Below are positions 1-7,889 of a stretch of 19,025 bases of DNA, piece after piece. The translations under genes were made by a program, and so were the position numbers. This DNA is from Muribaculaceae bacterium. Its GTDB lineage: Bacteria; Bacteroidota; Bacteroidia; Bacteroidales; Muribaculaceae. The notes under the pieces were generated by a model. The model saw only the letters and a list, made by a program, of their open reading frames with translations, searched no databases and was not told the origin of the DNA. The DNA lies in the NCBI GenBank assembly GCA_029056365.1, contig JAIDBM010000338.1:1-19025 (forward strand), in the 5' to 3' direction. Every line of letters begins with the position of its first letter. Positions within the stretch are counted from its first letter, which is position 1.

Positions 1-1
1 T

Positions 2-841
2 CTGACATCGGATGCTGTGTCTGATTACAACAAGGCTGTTGACGAGTGGAATGCCCTTGCTGAAGTATTCAACAAGGAGCTGATGGAATTCCAGACGGTA
101 TTCCAGGGATTCACTGCCAGGCTGCCCTTGTTTCAGTACAACAGTTGCTCGATTTCGCCTGATGGAACGAAAGTGGCCTCGACTCTGAGTGAACTTGAAG
201 ACCCCGACGACTATTGGTCGGAAGAATGGACCTATCCGGCACGCATCGATGTGGCCACGGGCGAGTACAAGGTGATAGGCGATATCAAGAACCTTTCGGT
301 GTGGTCGGTTCTCGCCGACGGACGTATCACGGCCTCCACTCCCGTGATGGGTGGCAATCTGCAGGGATATATCGAGACAGAGTCCGGCGACCTGGTGAGC
401 ATCTACGACTATATCAATGGTCTTCGTCCGGACTACGGTGTATGGATGAAGGAGAATATGACGCATTCAGTTGAAGTGGACTATGACCCCGATACATACG
501 CGCCGATATACGATGAACTGCTGATCACCGGGGCCACTGTGGCCAGTCGCGATGCCAGCAAGATTGTTACATGGACCTTGAATACCTGGGATTTCGACAA
601 CCCCGTGCCTTATTTCACATACTTCTTCGACCTCAATGCCACAAACAGTGTCGGCGACATCGCTGCCGACAGTCTCAAGGCTGAAACTTTGGGATACGAG
701 GTGTACGACCTTTATGGACGCCGCGTGCTCCAGACTGCAGAAAAAGTGTCGCTTGAGAGCACCGGTCTGCCCAAGGGTGTTTATCTGGTGAAAGCCATAT
801 TGTCGAACGGAGAAAGCACCACCTCCAAACAGGCACTCTGA
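2..841 (+). CDS. T9SS-secreted protein with type A sorting domain (3' part only)
   Basis: The reading frame is open to the left window edge (codons begin at base 2), so the start lies outside; the GTG at 17 is only the first start-like codon in view. The last ~70 residues look like a Bacteroidetes type A C-terminal secretion tail: the run GYEVYDLYGRRVLQ is followed by LPKGVYLVKA and a short basic end. Family knowledge: such tails route proteins through the outer membrane by the type IX (Por) system and are then removed. The visible body (SISPDGTKVAST, ARIDVATGEYKVIGD, WSVLADGRITAST) resembles beta-propeller blade repeats, but I do not recognise a specific family and propose no function. The stop codon lies inside the first copy of a 17-bp tandem repeat, and a strong terminator follows at 909. 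Confidence 0.8.
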   Translation: MTSDAVSDYNKAVDEWNALAEVFNKELMEFQTVFQGFTARLPLFQYNSCSISPDGTKVASTLSELEDPDDYWSEEWTYPARIDVATGEYKVIGDIKNLSVWSVLADGRITASTPVMGGNLQGYIETESGDLVSIYDYINGLRPDYGVWMKENMTHSVEVDYDPDTYAPIYDELLITGATVASRDASKIVTWTLNTWDFDNPVPYFTYFFDLNATNSVGDIAADSLKAETLGYEVYDLYGRRVLQTAEKVSLESTGLPKGVYLVKAILSNGESTTSKQAL

Positions 842-884
842 TGGCATGCGCACTCTGATTGCATAAACACTCTGATCGCATAAA
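834..884. repeat. Three tandem 17-bp repeats spanning the stop codon of the T9SS gene
   Basis: Copies lie at 834-850, 851-867 and 868-884 with consensus CACTCTGATnGCATAAA. Copies 2 and 3 differ at one base; copy 1 diverges at its last bases. A weaker fourth copy may follow (ending GATTCATAAA, about 891-904). The first copy encodes the final residues and TGA of the upstream gene, so the array grew across the gene end. The unit is not a multiple of three. Confidence 0.75.
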
Positions 885-908
885 CAATGTGTTTGATTCA
901 TAAATCTG

Positions 909-944
909 TTTGCCCGGTTCTTCTTGAATCGGGCAAATTTTTTT
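909..944 (+). terminator. Rho-independent terminator after the T9SS gene
   Basis: Arms TTTGCCCGGTTC (909-920) and GAATCGGGCAAA (926-937) pair over 12 bp with one G-U and a 5-nt loop. Seven T residues follow at 938-944. This separates the T9SS gene from the nqr operon. Confidence 0.9.
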
Positions 945-1026
945 GTTTTGTCGAACCGACTCCAAGGATTCTGAAATTTTGACAAAATAATATAAGGCAA
1001 TTAACTGTTGTTTGCCAAAAAATTCG

Positions 1027-1034
1027 TAAATTTG
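1027..1034 (+). promoter_or_regulatory. Bacteroidetes -7 box for the nqr operon
   Basis: TAAATTTG matches TAnnTTTG and predicts a start of transcription near 1041, about 27 nt before the nqrA ATG. A -33 element is less clear: TTG at 1008-1010 leaves a 16-nt spacer, shorter than the 19-21 nt usual for this sigma factor. Confidence 0.6.
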
Positions 1035-1067
1035 CACCAAAATTTCCACAATCAACCAAATAATACA

Positions 1068-2405
1068 ATGCCAATTAAGCTAAAGAAAGGCTTGAATCTT
1101 CAGATAGCTGGCGCAGCTGAGGCAAAAATAAGCGGCGAGATAGCCGTGTCGCATTGCGCTATAGCACCGGATGATTATCCTGGTTTTCAGGCTCGTCCGG
1201 CCTTGAAAGAAGGCGAGCATCTTGATGTCGGCGATCCGGTGGCCTATGATAAACTTCATCCGGCGCTGAAGCTTGTATCGCCTGTTTCCGGTACGTTAAA
1301 GTCAATCGTGCGCGGAGAACGTCGAAAGATATTGAATTTTGTAATTGAATCGGATAATGCGGGAACTGTAAGAAAGCACGCTACAGAAACCGGCAACGGG
1401 TGCGGTGCAGTCATAGGCATGCTTGCGGAGTCCGGTCTTCTGGCGTTGATGCGTACACGTCCGTACGATATAGTTCCTGACCCCGAAGCAGTGCCTCGGG
1501 ATATATTTGTAAGCTGTATCGACAGTGCGCCTCTGGCAGTCAGTGCGGTGGCACTCGCAGGCAAAGACGCGGCTGATAAAATCCGCAGTGCTGTGAAACT
1601 GCTTGGCGCCGCTACCGCAGGCAAGGTATATCTGTGTGTTGATTCGGAATGGCCATATGGCCGGATTGAAGGTGCTGAAACCATAACTTTCGAGGGTCGG
1701 CATCCGGTGGGCAATGCAAGTGTCCAGATCGAGGCTGTGGCCCCGGTGAATAAGGGCGACATGGTGTGGACATTAGGTTTCGACACCTTGCTGCGAATAG
1801 GCTATTTCGCCATTACCGGTACGTTCGACCCCGTGGCATGTGTTGCTGTAACAGGGCCTGAAGTGAAAAATCCCGGAGTGTTGCGCACTGTAATAGGCGC
1901 CCCGGTCGAGGCCCTTGTCAAGGGCAATCTCATGCCGTCGGACCATCATCAGCGCATTATCAGCGGCACGGTGCTTACAGGAGAGAAAGTGGGAACGGAC
2001 GGGTATCTGCATTATCCATACAGGCAGATTACAGTCATAGCCGAAGGCGACGACAAGGATGAATTCCTCGGGTGGGCCTCGTTGTCGCCATCAAAAATGA
2101 GTGCAAGCAAAACATTTCCCGGACATTTCCTCAAACGCCTTTTCAAACCCGATGCAAGAATTCAGGGCGGAAGGCGTGCGATGATAATGAGTGGCCAGTA
2201 CGACAAGACAATTCCCATGGATATAATGCCGGAATATCTGATCAAGGCCATTATGGGCCGCGATATAGAGGCCATGGAAAAACTCGGAATCTATGAGGTG
2301 GCGCCTGAAGACTTCGCGCTGGCAGAGTATGCCGACACATCGAAACTGCCCCTGCAGAAAATAGTGCGCGAGGGCCTTGATTACATAAGAAAAGAACTTC
2401 AATAA
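1068..2405 (+). CDS. nqrA: Na+-translocating NADH:quinone oxidoreductase subunit A
   Basis: The 445-residue product matches the usual NqrA length. NqrA is the peripheral cytoplasmic subunit of the Na+-NQR complex and contributes to ubiquinone/menaquinone interaction. The N-terminus MPIKLKKGLNLQIAG and the early barrel-sandwich-like segment (DPVAYDKLHPALKLVSPVSG, about residues 56-75) are typical. I chose the ATG at 1068: the frame is open back to 1008, but those extra residues are low-complexity AT-rich sequence overlapping the promoter. No Shine-Dalgarno is visible, as is usual in the phylum. First gene of nqrABCDEF; nqrB follows after 3 nt. Identification rests on sequence recognition plus the operon order. 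Confidence 0.96.
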   Translation: MPIKLKKGLNLQIAGAAEAKISGEIAVSHCAIAPDDYPGFQARPALKEGEHLDVGDPVAYDKLHPALKLVSPVSGTLKSIVRGERRKILNFVIESDNAGTVRKHATETGNGCGAVIGMLAESGLLALMRTRPYDIVPDPEAVPRDIFVSCIDSAPLAVSAVALAGKDAADKIRSAVKLLGAATAGKVYLCVDSEWPYGRIEGAETITFEGRHPVGNASVQIEAVAPVNKGDMVWTLGFDTLLRIGYFAITGTFDPVACVAVTGPEVKNPGVLRTVIGAPVEALVKGNLMPSDHHQRIISGTVLTGEKVGTDGYLHYPYRQITVIAEGDDKDEFLGWASLSPSKMSASKTFPGHFLKRLFKPDARIQGGRRAMIMSGQYDKTIPMDIMPEYLIKAIMGRDIEAMEKLGIYEVAPEDFALAEYADTSKLPLQKIVREGLDYIRKELQ

Positions 2406-2408
2406 GCA

Positions 2409-3620
2409 ATGAGCAAGCTTCGTAAATATCTCGACAGGATCAGACCGCATTTCGAAGAAGGTGGAAAGCTGCATGCGTTCCACTCGGTGTTCGACGGTTT
2501 CGATACCTTTTTGTACACACCGCGCACCACATCAGGCGCAGGTGAAGTGCATATACACGACAGCATCGACTCCAAGCGTACCATGATAATAGTGGTGCTG
2601 GCCCTGATGCCGTGTTTCTTTTTCGGCATGTACAACACGGGCTACCAGCATTGGATGGCCTGTGGAGAAACCGTATTCCCGTTCTGGCAACTGATGCTTT
2701 ACGGCCTTCTGACCATTCTGCCCCGAGTGGCCGTTACCTACCTCGTAGGCCTTGGTATAGAATTTGTGGTGGCACAGTGGCGCAAGGAAGAAATCCAGGA
2801 GGGATTCCTTGTAACAGGCATACTGATACCGATGATATGTCCGGTAGAGACTCCGCTGTGGATGCTGGCTGTAGCCACGGCATTCTCCGTGATATTTGTC
2901 AAGGAGGTATTTGGCGGCACAGGGTATAACATATTCAATGTGGCGCTTGTGGCCAGAGCTTTTCTCTTTTTCGCATATCCGGCCCATATGTCCGGCGACA
3001 AGGCATTTGTATCGGCAGGAAGTGTGTTCGGTTATGGCCCTGTGGCACCCGACAGCTTCAGTTGCGCCACTCCGCTTGGGCAGATTGCCGCATCGACAGG
3101 CAACGGATTGCATCTGACCGGCATCGATGGCAGCGCAATAGGCAGCTGGGATGCATTTCTGGGTCTGATACCCGGTTCATTCGGCGAAACTTCGGTGATA
3201 TGTATTCTTATCGGCGCAGCCATACTGCTGCTTACAGGCATAGGCTCGTGGCGTATAATGCTTTCGGCTGTGGCAGGCGCATTGCTCATGGGCTGGATTG
3301 CCAACAGCTGTGCCACTCCGTTGTATCCGGCGTCGTATCTCACTCCGGTCGACCAGTTGCTTTACGGCGGATTTGCGTTTGCAGTGGTATTTATGGCAAC
3401 CGATCCGGTTACAGCATCACGCACAAACACCGGCAAACTGCTGTATGGATTCCTGATAGGAGTCGTGGCCGTGCTTATACGTACCTACAACAACGGCTAT
3501 CCGGAAGGAGCCATGCTTGCCGTGTTGCTTATGAATGCATTCGCCCCGCTGATTGATTATTGTGTGGTACAGCGAAATATCAGCCGCAGGCTTAACCGTG
3601 CTAAAACTCAGGTAAGATGA
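2409..3620 (+). CDS. nqrB: Na+-NQR subunit B, membrane flavoprotein
   Basis: A 403-residue polytopic membrane protein. NqrB carries a covalent FMN, binds riboflavin and forms the sodium-conducting core. The flavinylation motif here is SCAT in DSFSCATPLGQIA, placing the FMN-linked threonine at residue 221 (family knowledge: FMN is joined to Thr by a phosphoester bond by ApbE). N-terminal SKLRKYLDRIRPHFEEGGK and KEVFGGTGYNIFNVALVAR (about residues 165-183) are strongly conserved family segments. Hydrophobic stretches alternate from residue 58 to 385. It overlaps nqrC by 4 nt (ATGA), implying translational coupling. Confidence 0.97.
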   Translation: MSKLRKYLDRIRPHFEEGGKLHAFHSVFDGFDTFLYTPRTTSGAGEVHIHDSIDSKRTMIIVVLALMPCFFFGMYNTGYQHWMACGETVFPFWQLMLYGLLTILPRVAVTYLVGLGIEFVVAQWRKEEIQEGFLVTGILIPMICPVETPLWMLAVATAFSVIFVKEVFGGTGYNIFNVALVARAFLFFAYPAHMSGDKAFVSAGSVFGYGPVAPDSFSCATPLGQIAASTGNGLHLTGIDGSAIGSWDAFLGLIPGSFGETSVICILIGAAILLLTGIGSWRIMLSAVAGALLMGWIANSCATPLYPASYLTPVDQLLYGGFAFAVVFMATDPVTASRTNTGKLLYGFLIGVVAVLIRTYNNGYPEGAMLAVLLMNAFAPLIDYCVVQRNISRRLNRAKTQVR

Positions 3621-4321
3621 ACAAGCAGAGTAATTCCTATACCATCATATACATCATAGTGCTTGTTGTAGTGGTGGGCGCAGCCTTGGCTTTTACAGCA
3701 ATGGGGCTGAAAGACCGTCAGCAGCAGAATGCCGATGCCGACCGTATGCGACAGATACTTGCTGCCGTGCACATAACTCCGTCGGCCGACGGAGTGACGG
3801 CTGATTTCGAACGATATATAAGCGGCCAGACAGTTGTCGACAGCAAGGGAGCCGTAATTGGTTCCGATGCATTTGCCGTGGATATCGCCGCACAGGTAAA
3901 ACTGCCCGTTGACGAACGAAAACTGCCGGTATTCATATGCACACTGGCTGATGGCGATGTGAAATATATCTTGCCTATGTACGGAGCCGGTCTGTGGGGC
4001 CCGATATGGGGTTATGTGGCTCTTGATTCCGATGCCGCTACTATATACGGAGCATATTTCGCGCATCAGGGCGAAACACCGGGATTGGGTGCGGAAATCG
4101 AAAAACCCGCGTTCAGCGACCAGTTCGACGGAAAGACTTTGTGGAAGGAAGGCCGCTTCATGCCGGTGGCAGTAGTCAAGAAAGGACAGCCATCGCCTTC
4201 CGGCGAGGATTATGTCGATGGCATCTCCGGTGGAACAATTACCTCGAAAGGAGTCAGCGCCATGCTGAGCGACTGCCTCAGACCCTATGAATCATATCTG
4301 CTCACTCTCAGATCCAAATAA
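3617..4321 (+). CDS. nqrC: Na+-NQR subunit C, FMN-binding
   Basis: The 234-residue product has one N-terminal membrane helix (about residues 9-28, IIYIIVLVVVVGAALAFTA) and a periplasmic flavin domain. GLWGPIWGYVAL (125-136) and PGLGAEIE (155-171 region) are typical FMN_bind features. The covalent FMN site is SGGT within DGISGGTITSKG, with threonine 207 as the expected attachment residue; the usual motif is S/T-G-A-T, so the alanine is replaced by glycine. NqrC passes electrons from the NqrD/E iron-sulfur centre to FMN of NqrB. It starts inside the nqrB stop and is followed by nqrD after 3 nt. Confidence 0.97.
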   Translation: MNKQSNSYTIIYIIVLVVVVGAALAFTAMGLKDRQQQNADADRMRQILAAVHITPSADGVTADFERYISGQTVVDSKGAVIGSDAFAVDIAAQVKLPVDERKLPVFICTLADGDVKYILPMYGAGLWGPIWGYVALDSDAATIYGAYFAHQGETPGLGAEIEKPAFSDQFDGKTLWKEGRFMPVAVVKKGQPSPSGEDYVDGISGGTITSKGVSAMLSDCLRPYESYLLTLRSK

Positions 4322-4324
4322 GTC

Positions 4325-4945
4325 ATGGCCGAAAAAGTCAGTAATAAAAAAATATTCCTGAATCCGCTGAGCAAGGATAATCCGGTAATCGTACAGATAC
4401 TGGGCATCTGCTCCGTGCTGGCCGTTACGGCCAAACTCGAACCAGCCATAGTGATGGGCCTTTCGGTAATCGCAGTGCTGGCATTTTCCAATGTGATAAT
4501 ATCGCTTATCCGCAACACAATTCCAACCAATATCCGAATAATCGTGCAGCTGGTGGTTGTGGCGGGGCTTGTGGTTATAGTAAGCCAGCTGTTGCAGGCA
4601 TATGCATATGATGTAAGCAAACAGCTTTCGGTGTTCATAGGCCTGATAATCACCAACTGTATATTGATGGGGCGTCTTGAGGCCTTTGCAATGGCCAACC
4701 GGCCCTGGCCGTCGTTTCTCGACGGTGTGGGCAATGGCGCCGGTTATGCGGTGATATTGGTGATAGTGGGCTTTTTCAGAGAGCTGCTTGGCAGTGGCAC
4801 GCTGCTCGGATATCAGGTGGTGCCGCAATGGTGTTACGATCACGGCTATGTGAACAACGGCCTTATGATTCTGCCGCCGATGGCGCTGATAGTAGTGGCG
4901 TGTATAATATGGGTGCACCGCAGTATCAACAAGGACATCGAATAA
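4325..4945 (+). CDS. nqrD: Na+-NQR subunit D, integral membrane
   Basis: A 206-residue protein with about six hydrophobic segments. Homologous to NqrE and RnfA/E. Cys29 (ILGICSVLAV) and Cys112 (IITNCILMGR) fall where the Vibrio NqrD cysteines that hold the intramembrane 2Fe-2S cluster with NqrE are reported; I infer they do the same here. The N-terminus KKIFLNPLSKDNPV and the segment RPWPSFLDGVGNGAGYA are diagnostic. A 24-nt gap separates it from nqrE, the largest spacing inside the operon. Confidence 0.97.
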   Translation: MAEKVSNKKIFLNPLSKDNPVIVQILGICSVLAVTAKLEPAIVMGLSVIAVLAFSNVIISLIRNTIPTNIRIIVQLVVVAGLVVIVSQLLQAYAYDVSKQLSVFIGLIITNCILMGRLEAFAMANRPWPSFLDGVGNGAGYAVILVIVGFFRELLGSGTLLGYQVVPQWCYDHGYVNNGLMILPPMALIVVACIIWVHRSINKDIE

Positions 4946-4969
4946 TTATCACTGAATCAAACTGAAGAA

Positions 4970-5587
4970 ATGGAAAATCTAAATATATTCATACGGTCGA
5001 TATTCGTCGACAACATGATTTTCGCCTACTTCCTCGGCATGTGTTCGTTTCTTGCGGTGAGCAAGAATGTGAAAACTGCATTCGGTCTGGGAATTGCGGT
5101 GATGTTCATGCTTGTGATCACGCTGCCCATCAACTATCTGCTTGAAACATACGTGTTGCGTCCGGGCGCTCTGGCTTGGCTCGGACCCGAATATGCAGCG
5201 ATAGACCTTAGCTTTCTTTCACTGATACTGTTTATTGCCGTAATAGCATCGATGACACAGGTGGTGGAAATGGCGGTGGAGAAGTTCAGTCCGTCGCTTT
5301 ACGCCTCTCTTGGCATATTCCTGCCTCTGATAGCGGTGAACTGCGCTATTCTCGGCGGTTCGCTGTTTATGCAGCAGCGTGATTTCCCCGGCATCTGGAC
5401 AGCTGTGTGCGCCGGAGGAGGCTGGGGACTCGGATGGCTTCTTGCCATTACAGCTATCGCGGCCATACGTGAACGTCTTGCGCAGTATTCGAACATTCCG
5501 CGCCCGCTCCAGGGTGTTGGAATCACATTTATAATCACAGCCCTTATGGGCATAGCATTCATGAGCTTCCTCGGCATCAAATTATGA
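4970..5587 (+). CDS. nqrE: Na+-NQR subunit E, integral membrane
   Basis: A 205-residue protein with six predicted helices, paralogous to NqrD in inverted topology. The opening NIFIRSIFVDNMIFAYFLGM is the family signature. Cys25 (GMCSFLAVS) and Cys125 (AVNCAILGG) are the expected partners of the NqrD cysteines at the shared 2Fe-2S centre. SLFMQQRDFP is also conserved. Its stop overlaps the nqrF start by 4 nt (ATGA at 5584-5587). Confidence 0.97.
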   Translation: MENLNIFIRSIFVDNMIFAYFLGMCSFLAVSKNVKTAFGLGIAVMFMLVITLPINYLLETYVLRPGALAWLGPEYAAIDLSFLSLILFIAVIASMTQVVEMAVEKFSPSLYASLGIFLPLIAVNCAILGGSLFMQQRDFPGIWTAVCAGGGWGLGWLLAITAIAAIRERLAQYSNIPRPLQGVGITFIITALMGIAFMSFLGIKL

Positions 5588-6894
5588 TTACAATGATTGC
5601 ATATATTCCGCTTGCTCTTGGCACTACCGCTCTGACGGTGATGTGCGGCGTGGGCTTTTTTCTGCTGATAACACTGCTGTTGGTGGCTGTGCTGCTTACA
5701 GCGAAGAAATATTTGGTAAAAACCGGAAAAGTTGTCATTACCATGAATGGCGATGTGAAGGTCGATGCGATATCCGGCAAGTCGCTCCTTGGCACTATGG
5801 CCGACAACAACGTGTTCCTGCCTTCGGCGTGCGGAGGCAAGGGAAGTTGCGGACAGTGTCGTCTGCAGGTTGAAAGCGGAGGCGGAGAGATTCTGCCCAC
5901 CGAGACAGTACATTTTACCCGCCGTCAGATAAAGGAAGGCTGGCGTCTTGCATGTCAGGTGAAGGTAAAACAGGATATGGACATCCGCGTGAGCGATGCC
6001 GTACTTTCGGTAAAGGAGTGGGAGTGCGAGGTTATCAGCAACCGCAACGTGGCTACATTCATAAAAGAATTCATAGTGGCCCTCCCGAAGGGCGAGCATA
6101 TGGATTTCATGCCCGGTTCGTATGCCCAGATTAAGATTCCGGAGTATACGATGGACTACGACAAGGATATAGACAAGAGCATGATTGGAGAGGAATATCT
6201 GCCCTCATGGCAGAAGTTCGGTCTGTTCGGACTCAAGTGTCGTAATACCGAGCCCACAGTCAGAGCCTATTCCATGGCCAACTACCCGGATGAGGGCGAC
6301 CGTATAATGCTTACTGTACGTATCGCCACACCGCCGTTCAAACCCAAGCCCGAAGTAGGTTTTCAGGATGTGATGCCAGGCATAGCCTCAAGCTATATAT
6401 TTACTCTTAAACCTGGCGACAAGGTGCTTATGAGCGGTCCTTACGGCGATTTCCATCCGATTATAAATTCCAAGAAGGAAATGATGTGGATAGGCGGCGG
6501 TGCGGGTATGGCTCCGCTTCGCGCCCAGATCATGTACATGACCAAGACACTGCATACCACCGACCGTGTGATGAACTATTTCTATGGCGCCCGTGCGTTG
6601 AACGAAGTGTTCTATCTTCAGGATTTCCTTGCGCTTGAAAAAGAATTTCCGAATTTCAGATTCCATCTTGCCCTTGACCGGCCCGATCCCGCGGCCGATG
6701 CGGCAGGAGTAAAATATACTCCCGGTTTTGTTCACCAGGTGATTTTCAACAATTACCTCAAGGATCATCCGGCACCGGAAGACATAGAGTACTATATGTG
6801 CGGTCCCGGCCCGATGAGTGCCGCTGTGAACGGCATGCTCGACAGCCTCGGCGTTGATCCGGAGTCGATCCACTACGACAATTTCGGGGGATGA
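5584..6894 (+). CDS. nqrF: Na+-NQR subunit F, NADH dehydrogenase
   Basis: The 436-residue electron-entry subunit. Order: one membrane helix (about 18-40), a 2Fe-2S ferredoxin domain with cysteines 83, 89, 92 and 124 (ACGGKGSCGQC and RLACQV), an FAD domain with RAYSMANYP (227-235), and an NADH domain with IGGGAGMAPLR (303-313) and MCGPGPM (405-411), ending in the usual aromatic YDNFGG. It oxidises cytoplasmic NADH and passes electrons to the NqrD/E cluster. Last gene of the operon; a terminator follows. No apbE (flavin transferase) or nqrM gene follows, although other bacteria often keep them here. Confidence 0.97.
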   Translation: MITMIAYIPLALGTTALTVMCGVGFFLLITLLLVAVLLTAKKYLVKTGKVVITMNGDVKVDAISGKSLLGTMADNNVFLPSACGGKGSCGQCRLQVESGGGEILPTETVHFTRRQIKEGWRLACQVKVKQDMDIRVSDAVLSVKEWECEVISNRNVATFIKEFIVALPKGEHMDFMPGSYAQIKIPEYTMDYDKDIDKSMIGEEYLPSWQKFGLFGLKCRNTEPTVRAYSMANYPDEGDRIMLTVRIATPPFKPKPEVGFQDVMPGIASSYIFTLKPGDKVLMSGPYGDFHPIINSKKEMMWIGGGAGMAPLRAQIMYMTKTLHTTDRVMNYFYGARALNEVFYLQDFLALEKEFPNFRFHLALDRPDPAADAAGVKYTPGFVHQVIFNNYLKDHPAPEDIEYYMCGPGPMSAAVNGMLDSLGVDPESIHYDNFGG

Positions 6895-6921
6895 CACAAA
6901 ACACTACATAAAACACAACCG

Positions 6922-6957
6922 ACCGGAGCTGCTTGTGAAAGTGGGTCCGGTTTTTTT
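6922..6957 (+). terminator. Terminator of the nqr operon
   Basis: ACCGGA (6922-6927) pairs with TCCGGT (6946-6951). An inner CTT/AAG pair can shorten the 18-nt loop. T residues run from 6951 to 6957. The stem is short, so strength is uncertain, but the position 28 nt after the nqrF stop fits. Confidence 0.65.
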
Positions 6958-6994
6958 ATTGACCGGAAAAGTGGTACAAATATATGAAATAGAG

Positions 6995-7027
6995 GTTGAC
7001 GGAAGTTATTCCGAATTTGTAATTTTG
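6995..7027 (+). promoter_or_regulatory. Promoter for the DUF3737-patB pair
   Basis: TAATTTTG (7020-7027) matches the TAnnTTTG -7 box. GTTG (6995-6998) is a near match to the -33 box with a 21-nt spacer. The predicted transcription start, about 7 nt downstream, falls at or just before the ATG at 7035, so the mRNA would be leaderless or nearly so. Confidence 0.65.
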
Positions 7028-7034
7028 CAATGTT

Positions 7035-7889
7035 ATGAAAACTATCAGTAATAAAGAATTCGGCGGCGAACGTCCGTTGTTCGCCGCACACGACATAAGA
7101 CTTGAAAAAGTTACCGTTCATGCAGGAGAATCGGCTCTGAAGAATTGCCGGAATATCGAGGCGGTGGATTGTGTGTTCGAGGGAAAATATCCGTTCTGGC
7201 ATGTCGACGGGTTCCGGATCGAAAACTGCAGGTTCACGCCCGGAGCACGTGCTGCATTATGGTATTCGAGAGGGCTTGAGATGTATGACACTTTGGTTGA
7301 GGCTCCGAAAATGTTCCGCGAGATGCATAAGCTGTCGCTTGTAAATGTGCGCATTCCCGATGCCGCCGAAACACTGTGGCATTGTTCGGATGTAAGGCTC
7401 CGCAATGTAGAGCTTTCCGGTGCTGACTATCTTTTCATGCATTCTTCCGAAATCGACATCGAAAACTACAGACACAGCGGCAATTATTCTTTTCAATATT
7501 GTAAGAATGTGGTTATCCGGAACGCTGTGCTCAACACAAAGGATGCCTTCTGGAACACAGAAAATGTAACGGTTTACGATTCGGAGATAAACGGAGAATA
7601 TCTTGGCTGGCATTCTGTGAATCTGCGTCTGGTGAACTGCCGTATTAGCGGAACACAGCCGCTGTGCTATGCACGCGGACTGGTGCTGGAGAACTGTACG
7701 TTTGCACCTGATGCCGATCTGGCATTCGAGGATTCGGATGTACAGGCCGACATACGCGGCGCTATAACAAGTGTAAAGAATCCGCGCAGCGGATGTATAT
7801 CGGCTGCCGGGATAGGAGAAATGATTCTTGATGAGAATATCAAGGCTCCGGCAAATTGCAAAATAAAAATATATGCCGATGAAGTATAA
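7035..7889 (+). CDS. DUF3737-family parallel beta-helix protein
   Basis: The 284-residue product has no signal peptide or membrane helix. It is built of ~20-residue repeats of the form (L/I)xNCxFxGxxPFWH (for example IENCRFTPG, LRNVELSGADYLF, IRNAVLNTKDAFW, LVNCRISGTQPLC), the pattern of a right-handed parallel beta-helix. I recognise it as DUF3737; its biochemical role is unknown to me. Aromatic ladders (FWH, LWY, LWH, FMH, FQY, FWN, GWH) recur at equivalent positions, suggesting a stacked aromatic face that could bind a flat or sugar ligand (inference). It overlaps the next gene by 11-17 nt, so the two are probably co-translated and functionally linked. Confidence 0.85.
   Translation: MKTISNKEFGGERPLFAAHDIRLEKVTVHAGESALKNCRNIEAVDCVFEGKYPFWHVDGFRIENCRFTPGARAALWYSRGLEMYDTLVEAPKMFREMHKLSLVNVRIPDAAETLWHCSDVRLRNVELSGADYLFMHSSEIDIENYRHSGNYSFQYCKNVVIRNAVLNTKDAFWNTENVTVYDSEINGEYLGWHSVNLRLVNCRISGTQPLCYARGLVLENCTFAPDADLAFEDSDVQADIRGAITSVKNPRSGCISAAGIGEMILDENIKAPANCKIKIYADEV

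Noticed and set aside
467..1000. 177-codon minus-strand open frame at the end of the T9SS gene
   Set aside because: It crosses the terminator hairpin and tandem repeats and shows no protein-like pattern.
5299..6099. 266-codon minus-strand open frame across nqrE/nqrF
   Set aside because: Antisense to two highly conserved genes, no domain, His/Cys-rich shadow composition.
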